Part shown: positions 53,603 through 62,651 of the stretch, piece after piece
How positions within the stretch are numbered: position 1 is the first letter of the stretch
Layout: each line of letters begins with the position of its first letter
Source of the DNA: Pseudomonas nunensis
GTDB taxonomy: Bacteria; Pseudomonadota; Gammaproteobacteria; Pseudomonadales; Pseudomonadaceae
Length of the DNA: 64,000 bases
Direction of reading: 5' to 3'
NCBI RefSeq assembly: GCF_024296925.1
Contig: NZ_CP101125.1
Location: forward strand, 1,676,501-1,740,500
Notes under the pieces: generated by a model
What the model was told of the DNA's origin: nothing
The model's input: the letters and a program-made list of their open reading frames with translations, nothing else
Database searches by the model: none
Made by a program: the position numbers and the translations under genes

Positions 53603-54280
53603 ATGAAAATCCTGATGGTTCTAACGTCCCACGATCAATTGGGAAACACCGGTAAGAAAACCGGCTTCTGGCTCGAAGAATTCGCCGCACCGTATTACAC
53701 GTTCAAGGATGCCGGCGCTCAGCTGACCCTCGCGTCCCCCAAGGGTGGCCAGCCACCGCTGGACCCGAAAAGCGACGAGCCGGACGCGCAAACCGCCGCT
53801 ACCGACCGCTTCCGCAAAGACTCGGCGGCGCAATCGGCATTGTCGTCCACGGTAGTGTTGAGCAGCGTGAAGGCTGAGGATTTTGACGCTGTGTTCTACC
53901 CCGGCGGCCATGGCCCGCTCTGGGACCTGGCGGAAGACAAGCATTCCATCGCGTTGATCGAGGCGCTGTACAAGGCCGGCAAACCGGTCGCAACGGTCTG
54001 TCATGCACCGGGTGTGTTGCGTCATGTGAAAGATGCGCAAGGTCAGCCGTTGGTCAAAGGAAAACGTGTGACCGGATTCAGCAACAGCGAAGAAGAGGCG
54101 GTGCAGTTGACAGATGTGGTGCCGTTTTTGGTCGAGGACGTGTTGAAGGCCAACGGCGGGATTTATTCGAAGGGCGAGGATTGGGCGAGCTATGTGACGA
54201 CAGATGGGTTGTTGTTGAGTGGGCAGAATCCGGCGTCATCCGAAGCTACAGCTGAGGCGTTGTTGGCGAAGTTGTCGTAA
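53603..54280 (+). CDS. DJ-1/PfpI-family protein (type 1 glutamine amidotransferase-like)
   Basis: 225 residues. The fold is evident from MKILMVLTSHDQ, the YPGGHGPLWDL region with the conserved GGHG, and the nucleophile elbow ATVCHAPG with the catalytic Cys. Length and sequence match the Hsp31/YajL-like branch (glyoxalase III or chaperone type). The frame extends 30 codons upstream, but the ATG at 53603 begins the first strand. It diverges from the Old Yellow Enzyme gene and probably shares its regulator; both could handle reactive carbonyl compounds. Confidence 0.85.
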   Translation: MKILMVLTSHDQLGNTGKKTGFWLEEFAAPYYTFKDAGAQLTLASPKGGQPPLDPKSDEPDAQTAATDRFRKDSAAQSALSSTVVLSSVKAEDFDAVFYPGGHGPLWDLAEDKHSIALIEALYKAGKPVATVCHAPGVLRHVKDAQGQPLVKGKRVTGFSNSEEEAVQLTDVVPFLVEDVLKANGGIYSKGEDWASYVTTDGLLLSGQNPASSEATAEALLAKLS

Positions 54281-54289
54281 TCGCTTTTC

Positions 54290-54409
54290 TGTGGCGAGGG
54301 GGCTTGCCCCCGTTCGGCTGCGAAGCAGTCGCAATTCAGGCAATTAGGTTTGTCTGGAAGGACGCTGGGGCCGCTTCGCGACCTAACGGGGGCAAGCCCC
54401 CTCGCCACA
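54290..54409. repeat. Large inverted repeat, GGCGAGGGGGC family
   Basis: Perfect 25-base arms (54290-54314 and 54385-54409) around a 70-base loop with a weaker inner dyad (CTGCGAAGCAG ... GCTTCGCG). It lies between convergent gene ends and belongs to the same family as 7278-7368, so the window carries two members. Confidence 0.8.
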
Positions 54410-54428
54410 ATAATCAGTGTCCACAAGA

Positions 54429-55820
54429 TCAGGCCAGATTCAATAATCCCAATGCCTTGCCGCACTCATCAATCGAGCGCTGCTGCGTCTCGGCATACAA
54501 CCGCAACTCATCAATCGTCCTGCGCCCCAGCGCTTGCTCGAACGCCTGCTGGTTTGAATGCACGCCGTAATGGGTTTGCGCCGCATCCCCCAGGTTTGAC
54601 TGGAAAATCCCTGCCGCGCTGACCGGCAAGAAGTCTTCATACACCAAGGGCTCAACCCGCACATAGCCGCTGCTGAGCAAATCGTCGAGCGTCATGCCGT
54701 CCAACCCATCAGCCGCCAAGCCTTTTTCCGTGACGAAGTAGCGAAAGTACGCCAGTTCCTGTCGGCGCATGCCTTCAAGCGTGTCAGGGAATTCGCCAAA
54801 GTGTTGCGCCATCAACTCGTTGTAACGCGCAGCGTTGGCTTCGTTCGGGAAATCCTTGAGTTCATCCCGAGCGGCATTCAGCAGGCGATCGTAAAGCGCT
54901 CGACCTTTAGGCGTAAGCGCCGCACCGCGTTGTTCGATTTCGCCGAAGCGGGCGCTGTGGCTGCCGCGTGTCTGGTCTTGATCGGTGAAAGCAATCGGCT
55001 CGTCCAGCGCTTTGAAACTGGTCTGGCGCAGCAGGATCGGGCACTGACGGCGCGGTGGGCCTTCGATCACGGCTTTGGGGGTGATGCCGTGGGCCGGCAT
55101 TTGCGCCTGGACGATATCGATGTCCAGGGTGCGCGGGGTCAGGTGATTGATGTGCGGGCCTTTGAACGCCACGACGTCGGCGATCAGTCGATGCTGTGCG
55201 CTGAGTTGCTGGTATTGCGCGGCGGTGACGGTGGCGCTGTGGTGCCAGCGGAAGGTTTCCAGCGCCTGCTCGACGAATTCCCAGGCTTGTTTTTCCGTCA
55301 GCCCACCCTGGGCTTCGGCGTGTTCGATCAGCGCCAACGCCTCGGGGGTGAAGATCGAACGTTTATCCAGCACCGATTGAGCGAAGGCGCGCAACTCCAG
55401 GTCTTCGATCAGCTCCAGGCGCAGCAAAGAGGTGAACACCCGGAACGGGCTGACCTGCAACGCCGCTTCGTGCACCGCGCGAAACGCCGTGGAATGCACT
55501 GGCACGCCGGCCGGGGTCAGGTCGTAATAACCCACCGGTTGCATGCCCATCACCGCGAACAGCCGGGCAAGGGTCGCCAGTTCTGCGGCGGTGCCCACGC
55601 GAATCGCACCGTGGCGTTCCAGGTCCAGGCGCTGGATTTCGCCGGTGCTTTCGAGCTGCCGGGCGATCTGCGGATCGCTGGCCAGCACGTGGCGGTTGGT
55701 TTGCTCCACCAGTTCCATCAGCGCGCCATACAGCGGCACTTCTTCGCGGTACATGTCGGACATCGCTTTGGAGAAGCGTTGGCGGATCAGGTCGGGGCTG
55801 ACGAAGCTCGGGTGGCTCAT
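54429..55820 (-). CDS. hglS: 2-oxoadipate dioxygenase/decarboxylase (2-hydroxyglutarate synthase)
   Basis: 463 residues, DUF1338/VOC-fold. The iron ligands known from the P. putida enzyme, His70, His226 and Glu294, and the substrate-binding Arg74, occur here at exactly those positions (LERHGAIRV; GPHINHLTPRT; ARFGEIEQRG), counting from the ATG. The enzyme turns 2-oxoadipate into D-2-hydroxyglutarate and CO2 in D-lysine catabolism. AGGAA precedes the ATG. It lies 89 bases after glcF in the same direction, an unusual neighbour that is discussed as a finding. Confidence 0.88.
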   Translation of the reverse strand: MSHPSFVSPDLIRQRFSKAMSDMYREEVPLYGALMELVEQTNRHVLASDPQIARQLESTGEIQRLDLERHGAIRVGTAAELATLARLFAVMGMQPVGYYDLTPAGVPVHSTAFRAVHEAALQVSPFRVFTSLLRLELIEDLELRAFAQSVLDKRSIFTPEALALIEHAEAQGGLTEKQAWEFVEQALETFRWHHSATVTAAQYQQLSAQHRLIADVVAFKGPHINHLTPRTLDIDIVQAQMPAHGITPKAVIEGPPRRQCPILLRQTSFKALDEPIAFTDQDQTRGSHSARFGEIEQRGAALTPKGRALYDRLLNAARDELKDFPNEANAARYNELMAQHFGEFPDTLEGMRRQELAYFRYFVTEKGLAADGLDGMTLDDLLSSGYVRVEPLVYEDFLPVSAAGIFQSNLGDAAQTHYGVHSNQQAFEQALGRRTIDELRLYAETQQRSIDECGKALGLLNLA

Positions 55821-55909
55821 GAAAAAAATTCCTGGCGCGGTGACAGAGAGGATGGGGGGAAAAGATCGCAGCCTTCAGCGGCGGCGACAAACGAAGATTC
55901 CTACGAACT

Positions 55910-57130
55910 TCATTCTCCCAGCGACTGGTCCACCAGTTCGATCCAGTGCCGCACCTGAGTTCGCCCGGCGCTGGCGAGGTGACTCTGGCAGCCAATGTTC
56001 GCGGTGACGATCAACTCGGGTTGGCCGCTTTCCAGGGCGTTGAGCTTGTTGTCCCGCAGTTGCCGCGCCAGTTCCGGTTGGGTCAGGGAATACGTGCCGG
56101 CCGAACCGCAACATAAATGACTGTCGGGAACCGCCGTCAGGTTGAAACCCAATCGGGTGAGCACAGCCTCCACCGCACCGCCGAGTTTCTGCGCGTGCTG
56201 CAACGTGCAGGGGCAGTGGAAGGCAATCTTGCGATCCGTCGCGGCGCACACCCGTTCCAGTGGCTCATCAGCCAGCACTTGCACCAGATCCAGCGCCAGT
56301 GCGCTGACCCGCTGAGCTTTGGCCGCGTACAGCGGATCGCCCTCCAGCAAATGCGCGTAATCCTTGATGAACGCGCCGCAACCGCTGGCCGTCTGGACGA
56401 TGGCTTCGGCGCCGTTTTCCAGGTGCGGCCACCAGGCGTCGATATTCTGCCGGGCGCGCTCCAGCCCTTTGGCCTGGGCGTCGAGGTGATAATCCAGCGC
56501 ACCGCAACAACCGGCCTGCGGCGCCGCGATCACGCTGATCCCCAATCGATCCAGCACCCGCGCCGTGGCGGCATTGGTGTTGGGCGACAAACCGGGTTGC
56601 ACGCAGCCTTCGAGCATCAACACCCGACGTGCATGTCGAGGGGCAGGGCGCTCGCCGGGATCAGGCAAATCATGGGGCAACTTCGCTACGACACTGCGCG
56701 GCAACAGCGGACGGAACGTCGCACCGATCCGCAGCAGCGACTTGAACAGATTCGGGTTCGGCGCCAAGGCGCGCAACCCCTCGCGCAACAAGCGTTGCCC
56801 CGCCGGGCGCGGCACCGCTTGATCGACCACCGCGCGACCAATGTCGAACAGGTTGTGATAATCGACCCCGGACGGGCAGGTGGTTTCGCAGTTGCGGCAC
56901 GACAGGCAACGGTCCAGATGCAGTTGGGTTTTCGCTGTGGCCGGCGCGCCTTCCAGCACCTGTTTGATCAGATAGATGCGCCCGCGCGGGCCGTCCAGCT
57001 CATCCCCCAGCAACTGATAGGTCGGGCAGGTGGCGTTGCAGAATCCGCAGTGCACGCAGGTGCGCAGGATCTTTTCCGCTTCCTCGGCCCGAGGCAGTTT
57101 GCGTGATTGTTCACTGAGGGTGGTTTGCAT
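55910..57130 (-). CDS. glcF: Glycolate oxidase iron-sulfur subunit GlcF
   Basis: 406 residues. Two 4Fe-4S motifs, CVHCGFCNATCPTY and CLSCRNCETTCPSG, lie in the first 120 residues. Two CCG domains with QAGCCGALDYH and SHLCCGSAGTYS follow. The in-frame extension upstream (to 57289) lies inside glcE and is rejected in favour of the ATG 1 base after the glcE stop. It receives electrons from GlcD/GlcE and passes them to the respiratory chain. The order D-E-F with tight spacing is that of the glycolate oxidase operon. Confidence 0.92.
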   Translation of the reverse strand: MQTTLSEQSRKLPRAEEAEKILRTCVHCGFCNATCPTYQLLGDELDGPRGRIYLIKQVLEGAPATAKTQLHLDRCLSCRNCETTCPSGVDYHNLFDIGRAVVDQAVPRPAGQRLLREGLRALAPNPNLFKSLLRIGATFRPLLPRSVVAKLPHDLPDPGERPAPRHARRVLMLEGCVQPGLSPNTNAATARVLDRLGISVIAAPQAGCCGALDYHLDAQAKGLERARQNIDAWWPHLENGAEAIVQTASGCGAFIKDYAHLLEGDPLYAAKAQRVSALALDLVQVLADEPLERVCAATDRKIAFHCPCTLQHAQKLGGAVEAVLTRLGFNLTAVPDSHLCCGSAGTYSLTQPELARQLRDNKLNALESGQPELIVTANIGCQSHLASAGRTQVRHWIELVDQSLGE

Positions 57131-57131
57131 G

Positions 57132-58181
57132 CTAGAACTCCGCGTACATCCGGCCGGGGTTGAACAGCCCTTGCGGGTCGAGTTGCGCCTTGAGTTGCTG
57201 GTGATAGCGCAGCAGCGCCGGGGCCAGTGGCTGGAACGGTGTCTCGCTGGCGCCGTGGCTGAAACAGGTGGCATGGCCGCCCAATTCATGGGCTATCGAC
57301 TGGATGTTTGTGGCCTCGGATTTCAGCCAGCGTTGCGCGCCGGCCCAGTCGATCAACTGCTCGCCGGGTAACGCCAAAGGCCCGAGATTGTTCGGCAGCG
57401 ACAGTCGCCACAACGGCAAACCTTCATCGAAAAAAACCAGTCGCTGCTCGTTCAACGAAGTCCAATATCCGGAATCCAGTGGCTCGCCGCCCAGCCGTTG
57501 ATGGGCCGCCGTCACCGAGCCTTCGCCACCCTCCAGCCGCAGATACAAACGCTGACCGTCGTGACTCGCAGCGCTGATCGGCAGCGGCTGCTGGCCCCAT
57601 TCGGCGAGTTTGCTTAACGCCCGAGCGCTGTCGATTTCCAGGCTGATGCTCAGACATTGCCGGGGTTTTGGCAGCACTTTCAGCGAGACTTCCGTCAGCA
57701 CGCCGAGGCAACCATAACTGCCCACCAGCAGGCGCGACAGGTCATACCCGGCGACGTTTTTCATCACTTCGCCGCCGAACCGCAGGTGTTTGCCCAGGCC
57801 AGTGATCACTCGCGTGCCCAGGACAAAATCCCGCACTGAGCCCGACCATGGGCGTCGTGGCCCGGACAATCCCGCCGCGATCATCCCGCCGACGGTGGCG
57901 CCTTCGCCGAAGGACGGCGGTTCGCAGGGCAACATTTGCCCCTTGGCGTCGAGCGCGGCCAAGAGTTCGCTCAGTGGCGTGCCGGCACGGACGCTGACCA
58001 CCAGTTCCGTCGGGTCATAGCTGACGATGCCGCGATGGGCGCGGGTGTCGAGCACTTCCCCGGCCACGTCGCGACCGAGAAACGCCTTGCTGTTGCTGCC
58101 CTGGATCCGCAGCGGCGTGGCGTTCTCCCGGGCCTGGTTGACCTGCTCCAGCAACGCGGCGCTGGCATCGAATTCCAGCAT
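57132..58181 (-). CDS. glcE: Glycolate oxidase FAD-binding subunit GlcE
   Basis: 349 residues. The FAD-binding PCMH domain is recognisable: LRIQGSNSKAFLG, DPTELVVSVRAGTPLSEL, FGEGATVGGMIAAGLSGPRRPWSGSVRDFVLG, and GYDLSRLLVGSYGCLGVLTEVSLKVLP. It is shorter than GlcD and typical of GlcE. The ATG overlaps the glcD stop (TGATG). An upstream in-frame extension within glcD is not used. It forms the membrane-associated glycolate/lactate oxidase complex with GlcD and GlcF. Confidence 0.9.
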   Translation of the reverse strand: MLEFDASAALLEQVNQARENATPLRIQGSNSKAFLGRDVAGEVLDTRAHRGIVSYDPTELVVSVRAGTPLSELLAALDAKGQMLPCEPPSFGEGATVGGMIAAGLSGPRRPWSGSVRDFVLGTRVITGLGKHLRFGGEVMKNVAGYDLSRLLVGSYGCLGVLTEVSLKVLPKPRQCLSISLEIDSARALSKLAEWGQQPLPISAASHDGQRLYLRLEGGEGSVTAAHQRLGGEPLDSGYWTSLNEQRLVFFDEGLPLWRLSLPNNLGPLALPGEQLIDWAGAQRWLKSEATNIQSIAHELGGHATCFSHGASETPFQPLAPALLRYHQQLKAQLDPQGLFNPGRMYAEF

Positions 58182-59680
58182 CAGAAGCGCTCCAGTTCTG
58201 GAAACGGCAATTGCCCAGCGTGGATGTGCATCGCGCCGAATTCCGCGCAGCGGTGCAGGGTCGGGATGTTTTTGCCGGGGTTGAGCAGGCCTTGTGGATC
58301 GAACGCGGCTTTGACCGCATGAAAAAGGGTCAACTCGTCGCTGTTGAACTGCGCGCACATCTGATTGATTTTCTCCCGGCCGACACCGTGCTCGCCGGTG
58401 ATGCTGCCGCCGACCTTCACGCACAGTTCCAGGATCTGCCCGCCCAAGGCTTCGGCCCGGGCCAGTTCACCGGGTTGATTGGCGTCGAACAGAATCAGCG
58501 GATGCATGTTGCCGTCACCGGCATGGAACACGTTGGCCACTCGCAAGCCATGTTCGGCGCCGAGGCGGGCGATGCCTTGCAGCACGCCGGGCAATTCGCG
58601 GCGCGGGATGGTGCCGTCCATGCAGTAGTAATCCGGCGACAGGCGCCCGATGGCCGGGAAGGCATTTTTGCGCCCGGCCCAAAAGCGCACGCGTTCGGCC
58701 TCGTCCTGGGCCTGGCGCACTTCGCTGGCGCCGGCCTGTTGCATCACTTCGCGCACGCGTTGGCAGTCGTCGTGGACATCGGCTTCGACGCCGTCCAGTT
58801 CGCACAGCAGGATTGCCTCGGCGTCCACCGGGTAGCCGGCGTGGATGAAGTCTTCGGCGGCGCGGATGGCGAGGTTGTCCATCATTTCCAAACCACCGGG
58901 GATGATCCCGGCGGCGATGATATCGGCCACGGCGCGGCCGGCCTTTTCCACCGAATCGAAACTGGCCAGCAAGACCTTGGCGACTTGCGGTTTGGGCAGC
59001 AACTTGACCGTGACTTCGGTGATGATTCCGAGCAAACCTTCGGAACCAGTGAACAGTGCGAGCAGGTCGAAACCCGGTGAATCCAAGGCTTCGGAGCCCA
59101 GAGTCAGGCGTTCACCTTCGACCGTGAGAACTTCCAGTTTCAGCAGGTTGTGCACGGTCAGGCCGTATTTGAGGCAATGCACGCCGCCGGCATTTTCCGC
59201 GACGTTGCCGCCGATGGAGCAGGCGATTTGCGAGGACGGGTCCGGCGCGTAATACAGGCCGAATGGCGCCGCCGCTTGCGAGATCGCCAGGTTACGCACG
59301 CCGGGCTGGACCCGCGCGGTGCGGGCGGCGGGGTCGATGTGCAGGATGTTGTTGAAACGCGCCATCACCAGCAACACGCCCTTTTCCAGCGGCAAGGCCC
59401 CGCCGGACAATCCGGTCCCGGCCCCGCGCGCCACCACCGGCACTTGTTGCGCGTGGCAGATCTCCAGCAGTTTTTGCACCTGTTCCAGCCGCCGGGGCAG
59501 GGCCACCAGCATCGGCGTGGTGCGGTAGGCCGAGAGGCCGTCGCATTCGTAGGGCTTGAGTTCTTCTTCGCGCCAGAGCAAGTCCAGGTCGGGGATTTGC
59601 TGGTGCAGGCGGTTGAGCAGGGCGGCTTTGTCCACATTGGGCAAAGCACCGTCGATGCGTTCGTCGTACAGAATGTTCAT
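58181..59680 (-). CDS. glcD: Glycolate oxidase flavoprotein subunit GlcD
   Basis: 499 residues, full length. Signature of FAD-linked 2-hydroxyacid dehydrogenases: VVARGAGTGLSGGALP, QPGVRNLAISQAAAPFGLYYAPDPSSQIACSIGGNVAENAGG, and the C-terminal DGNMHPLILFDANQPGELARAEALGGQILELCVKVGGSITGEHGVGREK with the conserved HGVG. A TTG directly before the ATG is also open; the ATG is used. It oxidises glycolate (or a related 2-hydroxyacid) to the 2-oxoacid. It is first in the glcDEF-hglS unit. Confidence 0.92.
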   Translation of the reverse strand: MNILYDERIDGALPNVDKAALLNRLHQQIPDLDLLWREEELKPYECDGLSAYRTTPMLVALPRRLEQVQKLLEICHAQQVPVVARGAGTGLSGGALPLEKGVLLVMARFNNILHIDPAARTARVQPGVRNLAISQAAAPFGLYYAPDPSSQIACSIGGNVAENAGGVHCLKYGLTVHNLLKLEVLTVEGERLTLGSEALDSPGFDLLALFTGSEGLLGIITEVTVKLLPKPQVAKVLLASFDSVEKAGRAVADIIAAGIIPGGLEMMDNLAIRAAEDFIHAGYPVDAEAILLCELDGVEADVHDDCQRVREVMQQAGASEVRQAQDEAERVRFWAGRKNAFPAIGRLSPDYYCMDGTIPRRELPGVLQGIARLGAEHGLRVANVFHAGDGNMHPLILFDANQPGELARAEALGGQILELCVKVGGSITGEHGVGREKINQMCAQFNSDELTLFHAVKAAFDPQGLLNPGKNIPTLHRCAEFGAMHIHAGQLPFPELERF

Positions 59681-59710
59681 CAATCCTGTCCCTTATCTCA
59701 CTATCACCCT

Positions 59711-59880
59711 TGTAGCAGCTGCCGAAGGCTGCGTTCGGCTTGTAGCAGCTGTCGAGCTTGCGAGGCTGCGTTCGGCTGCGAAGCAGTCGTGAAACCTGAT
59801 CACACAGTCATCCTGAAACACCGCACAGGCTGATTTCACGACTGCTGCGCAGCCGAACGCAGCCTTCGGCAGCTGCTACA
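59711..59880. repeat. Large inverted repeat with a duplicated left arm
   Basis: The right arm (59833-59880) pairs with the left side after skipping a ~36-base block. That block repeats the motif TGTAGCAGCTG..GAGGCTGCGTTCGGC in tandem. The element shares sequence with the one at 63740-63894 and lies directly upstream of glcD, next to the hydrolase stop. Confidence 0.7.
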
Positions 59881-59883
59881 GGT

Positions 59884-60813
59884 TCACGTGCGCGGTTTCC
59901 TCAGAAACTCCCGATACAAACGTGCCGTCCCTGCCGGTTCCTCGACCATCGGCAGATGGCCAATCCCTTCCCAGATGTCCACCCGCAAGTTATCGATGCC
60001 TTTGCTCCACACCGCGACGCTGCTGACATCGATCATCCGATCCTTGCGCCCCCACAACAGCAGTGCCGGGCATTTGATGTCGGGGAGTTTCGGCTCCATC
60101 GGCGGGCTGGCGCGGAATTCCCTGAAGATTTCCGCAAACGCATCGCGGCTCTGTTCGTAACGCTGGGCGATGGCGGCCATCACCACGCCCGGCACCCACG
60201 GCGGGTTGGCCATGGACATGGCGTAGAAGTACTCGAACTCTTCCCTTGAGTGGATCAAGAACGGGTTGTGCCCCTTGGCCAACTGGCGGTCCATGTCGCT
60301 GATTTCCGGGGAGGTGACGCCCGCCGGGTCGAGCAGCGCCACCGAGGCCACGCGCTCTGGATACGTGGCGGCCAGCCATGCGGCAACGTAGCCGCCCATG
60401 GAGCTGCCGATCACGTGCACTTTCTCGACACCGCACACGTCCAGCAACTGGATCATCCGCTTGGCTTGCAGGCCGATGTCGTAGCCGCCTCCGGCCTTGA
60501 AGCCGGTTTCACCATGGCCGGCGAGGTCGGGGATGATCACCCGGTGGTCGCCGACAAAGTGCCGGGCAAAGCGCAGCCAGAGGTTCTTGTCGGCGGTAAA
60601 ACCGTGCAGCATCAATATGCTGCTGGAAGCTTCGTACGGGCCACCTTGCCAAGTCGAAACGGTCATTTCGCTGATCGGCACGACGATCTTGTGCAGCCGA
60701 TACAGCTTGGCTTCCAGGGCCATGCTCAAGTCATATATCCAATGACCGACGGCCGGGTAACTGAGCCAGCTCCAGGCGGCGAAAACCGCGATTGCTACTA
60801 CCAACAAAAGCAT
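59884..60813 (-). CDS. Alpha/beta hydrolase
   Basis: 309 residues with an N-terminal membrane helix (MLLLVVAIAVFAAWSWLSYPAVG), so it is membrane-anchored or exported. The hydrolase core shows LMLHGFTADKNLW (oxyanion), PDLAGHGETG, the nucleophile elbow GSSMGGY (Ser), an acidic residue in LLWGRKDRMID, and GIGHLPMVEEP (His). The overall pattern is of C-C or ester hydrolases related to monoacylglycerol lipases. It lies 23 bases after a Baeyer-Villiger-type monooxygenase gene in the same direction and could hydrolyse the esters that enzyme makes. Confidence 0.85.
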   Translation of the reverse strand: MLLLVVAIAVFAAWSWLSYPAVGHWIYDLSMALEAKLYRLHKIVVPISEMTVSTWQGGPYEASSSILMLHGFTADKNLWLRFARHFVGDHRVIIPDLAGHGETGFKAGGGYDIGLQAKRMIQLLDVCGVEKVHVIGSSMGGYVAAWLAATYPERVASVALLDPAGVTSPEISDMDRQLAKGHNPFLIHSREEFEYFYAMSMANPPWVPGVVMAAIAQRYEQSRDAFAEIFREFRASPPMEPKLPDIKCPALLLWGRKDRMIDVSSVAVWSKGIDNLRVDIWEGIGHLPMVEEPAGTARLYREFLRKPRT

Positions 60814-60836
60814 CAGGCGTCTTCCTTATTACATGA

Positions 60837-62291
60837 TCAGGACAGTATGTGGTCGGCGGGTTTAAGCGTTCGGGTCAAGCGGTGATAGCTGAAACTGAAC
60901 CCCGGAAACATGGCGATCACATGACCGCTCTTGCTTTGATACCAACTGTGGCATCCCCCGGACTTCCACACCGTGCGCTCCATTTCCCGGTGGATCATTT
61001 CAGTGTAGGTACGTTCTGCTTCGGGGCGTACTTCAATGCTGCGCAAGCCCTGTTCTTTTAGTGTGCGAATGCAACCGAGGATGTAATTCATCTGGGATTC
61101 GATGATGAACAGCGCCGAGGTGTGGCCGATGCCGGTGTTGGGGCCGGTGACGATAAACAGGTTGGGAAAGTCCGGCAGGCTGGTGCCCAGATAGGCCCGT
61201 GGATATTCGGCCCAGACGTCTTTCAGGCGCTTGTCGTGTTTGCCGGTGACCGGGTAGGAAATTACCCCGTCGGTGGCGTCGTAACCGGTGGACCAGACGA
61301 TCAGATCGACGTCGATATGCTGGCCGTCGAGGGTGTTGATGCCGGTATCGTCGAGGGAAGCGATGCCTTGTTCGCGGCTGTGCAGCGTGACATTCGGCCG
61401 GCCCAGCGCCGGGTAAAGCGTGCTGGAAACCACCACGCGTTTGCAGCCGATGGTGAAGTCCGGTGTCAATTTGCGCCGCAATTCGGGGTCGGGCACCTGG
61501 CGTTTGAGGAAGCGCAGGGCTTGTTGCTGGACCAGGTGAATCGCCGGTTTCGAATATTTGAACGCGATGACCCGGGTTTCGAACAGCCAGTAGATCGTCC
61601 AGCGCAGCAGCTTGTAGGCCGGTTTGAGCCCGAGTAACCAGCGCTGGAAACGGCCGAAGGTGCGGTCGGCGCGGGGCAGCACCCAGTGGGCGCTGCGTTG
61701 AAATACATGCAGGTGCTCGACGTCCGGCGCAATCGCCGGGATCACCTGCGCCGCACTCGCGCCGCTGCCGATAACGGCGACGCGTTTACCGGTGTAGTCG
61801 TAGGAATGATCCCAGTTGTTGGTATGAAAGGTTTTGCCCTGGAAGCGATCCTGGCCGTCGAAGCGTGGGACAACCGGTTGGCTGAGCGGGCCTGTGGCGT
61901 TGATCAGGAACTGCGCATAGAACGTGCCCTTGCTGTCGGTGTGCACCGCCCAGCGTTTGTTGGCGTCATCCCATTCGATGCCTTCGACATTGGTTTCCAG
62001 CTGCACCTTGTCGCGCAAGCCAAAGTGCTCCACTACATATTGGGTGTAGCGATGCAGTTCGGCCTGTTCGGCGAACATCTGCGTCCACTGGTAGGGCGCG
62101 AAGGACAGCGAATACAGCGGCGAGGGCACATCGACGGCTGCACCGGGGTAGGTGTTCTGGCACCAGGTGCCACCGAAAAAGTCCCGCCGCTCCAGCAGGC
62201 GAAAATCACTGATGCCTGCCTTGAGCAAATTGATCGCCGCACACTGACCGCCAAAACCGCTGCCGATGATCAACACTTGAAAGGTTTGCAT
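60837..62291 (-). CDS. Flavin-containing monooxygenase, Baeyer-Villiger type
   Basis: 484 residues. Two Rossmann motifs, IIGSGFGGQCAAINL (FAD) and VIGSGASAAQVIPAI (NADPH), flank the type I BVMO fingerprint FQGKTFHTNNWD. ATGYDATD-like segments complete the family features (VWSTGYDAT). It likely converts ketones into esters or lactones, or oxygenates N/S atoms. It is the first gene of a two-gene unit with the alpha/beta hydrolase. The ATG at 62291 follows a good ribosome site (GGAGG 6 bases upstream). Confidence 0.88.
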   Translation of the reverse strand: MQTFQVLIIGSGFGGQCAAINLLKAGISDFRLLERRDFFGGTWCQNTYPGAAVDVPSPLYSLSFAPYQWTQMFAEQAELHRYTQYVVEHFGLRDKVQLETNVEGIEWDDANKRWAVHTDSKGTFYAQFLINATGPLSQPVVPRFDGQDRFQGKTFHTNNWDHSYDYTGKRVAVIGSGASAAQVIPAIAPDVEHLHVFQRSAHWVLPRADRTFGRFQRWLLGLKPAYKLLRWTIYWLFETRVIAFKYSKPAIHLVQQQALRFLKRQVPDPELRRKLTPDFTIGCKRVVVSSTLYPALGRPNVTLHSREQGIASLDDTGINTLDGQHIDVDLIVWSTGYDATDGVISYPVTGKHDKRLKDVWAEYPRAYLGTSLPDFPNLFIVTGPNTGIGHTSALFIIESQMNYILGCIRTLKEQGLRSIEVRPEAERTYTEMIHREMERTVWKSGGCHSWYQSKSGHVIAMFPGFSFSYHRLTRTLKPADHILS

Positions 62292-62373
62292 GGGCCTCCT
62301 TTTTATCGGTGTTTATCGAACCCTCTCATCATGTATAGCCAAAGTGCACGGGCGCCGCTTCCGCTTTTGCTTT

Positions 62374-62537
62374 TGTAGGAGCATGGCTTGCCCGCGAAGA
62401 ACGATGACGCGGTGCATCAGGTTGAACGCGTCATCGTTCTTCGCGAGCAAGCTTTGCTCCTACAGGTGAATGCGGATGACGCGGTGTTTCAGGTATACCG
62501 CGTTATCGTTCTTCGCGGGCGAGCCTCGTTCCTACAG
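62374..62537. repeat. REP cluster of three units
   Basis: Three REP units (TAGGAGC.TGGCTTGCCCGCG type) in alternating orientation, joined by related spacers containing GATGACGCGGTG..TCAGGT. The 62292-62651 gap is otherwise free of genes, apart from the promoter of the diguanylate cyclase gene. Confidence 0.7.
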
Positions 62538-62651
62538 ACGTCCCGGTATTCACCGCCAGCCGGTGATGGCTATTCGCCGTTGCCCTGATAGACTCCGTTC
62601 ACACCCGCAACCCCCGGTGTGATCAGATTTCGGTCAGCGGTAGAGGCCTCT

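Noticed and set aside
53496..53690. Short minus-strand frame at the start of the DJ-1 gene
   Set aside because: Covers the DJ-1 promoter and start in antisense; no support.
62388..62588. Small frame over the REP cluster at 62.4 kb
   Set aside because: Translation is entirely of REP sequence and its spacers.
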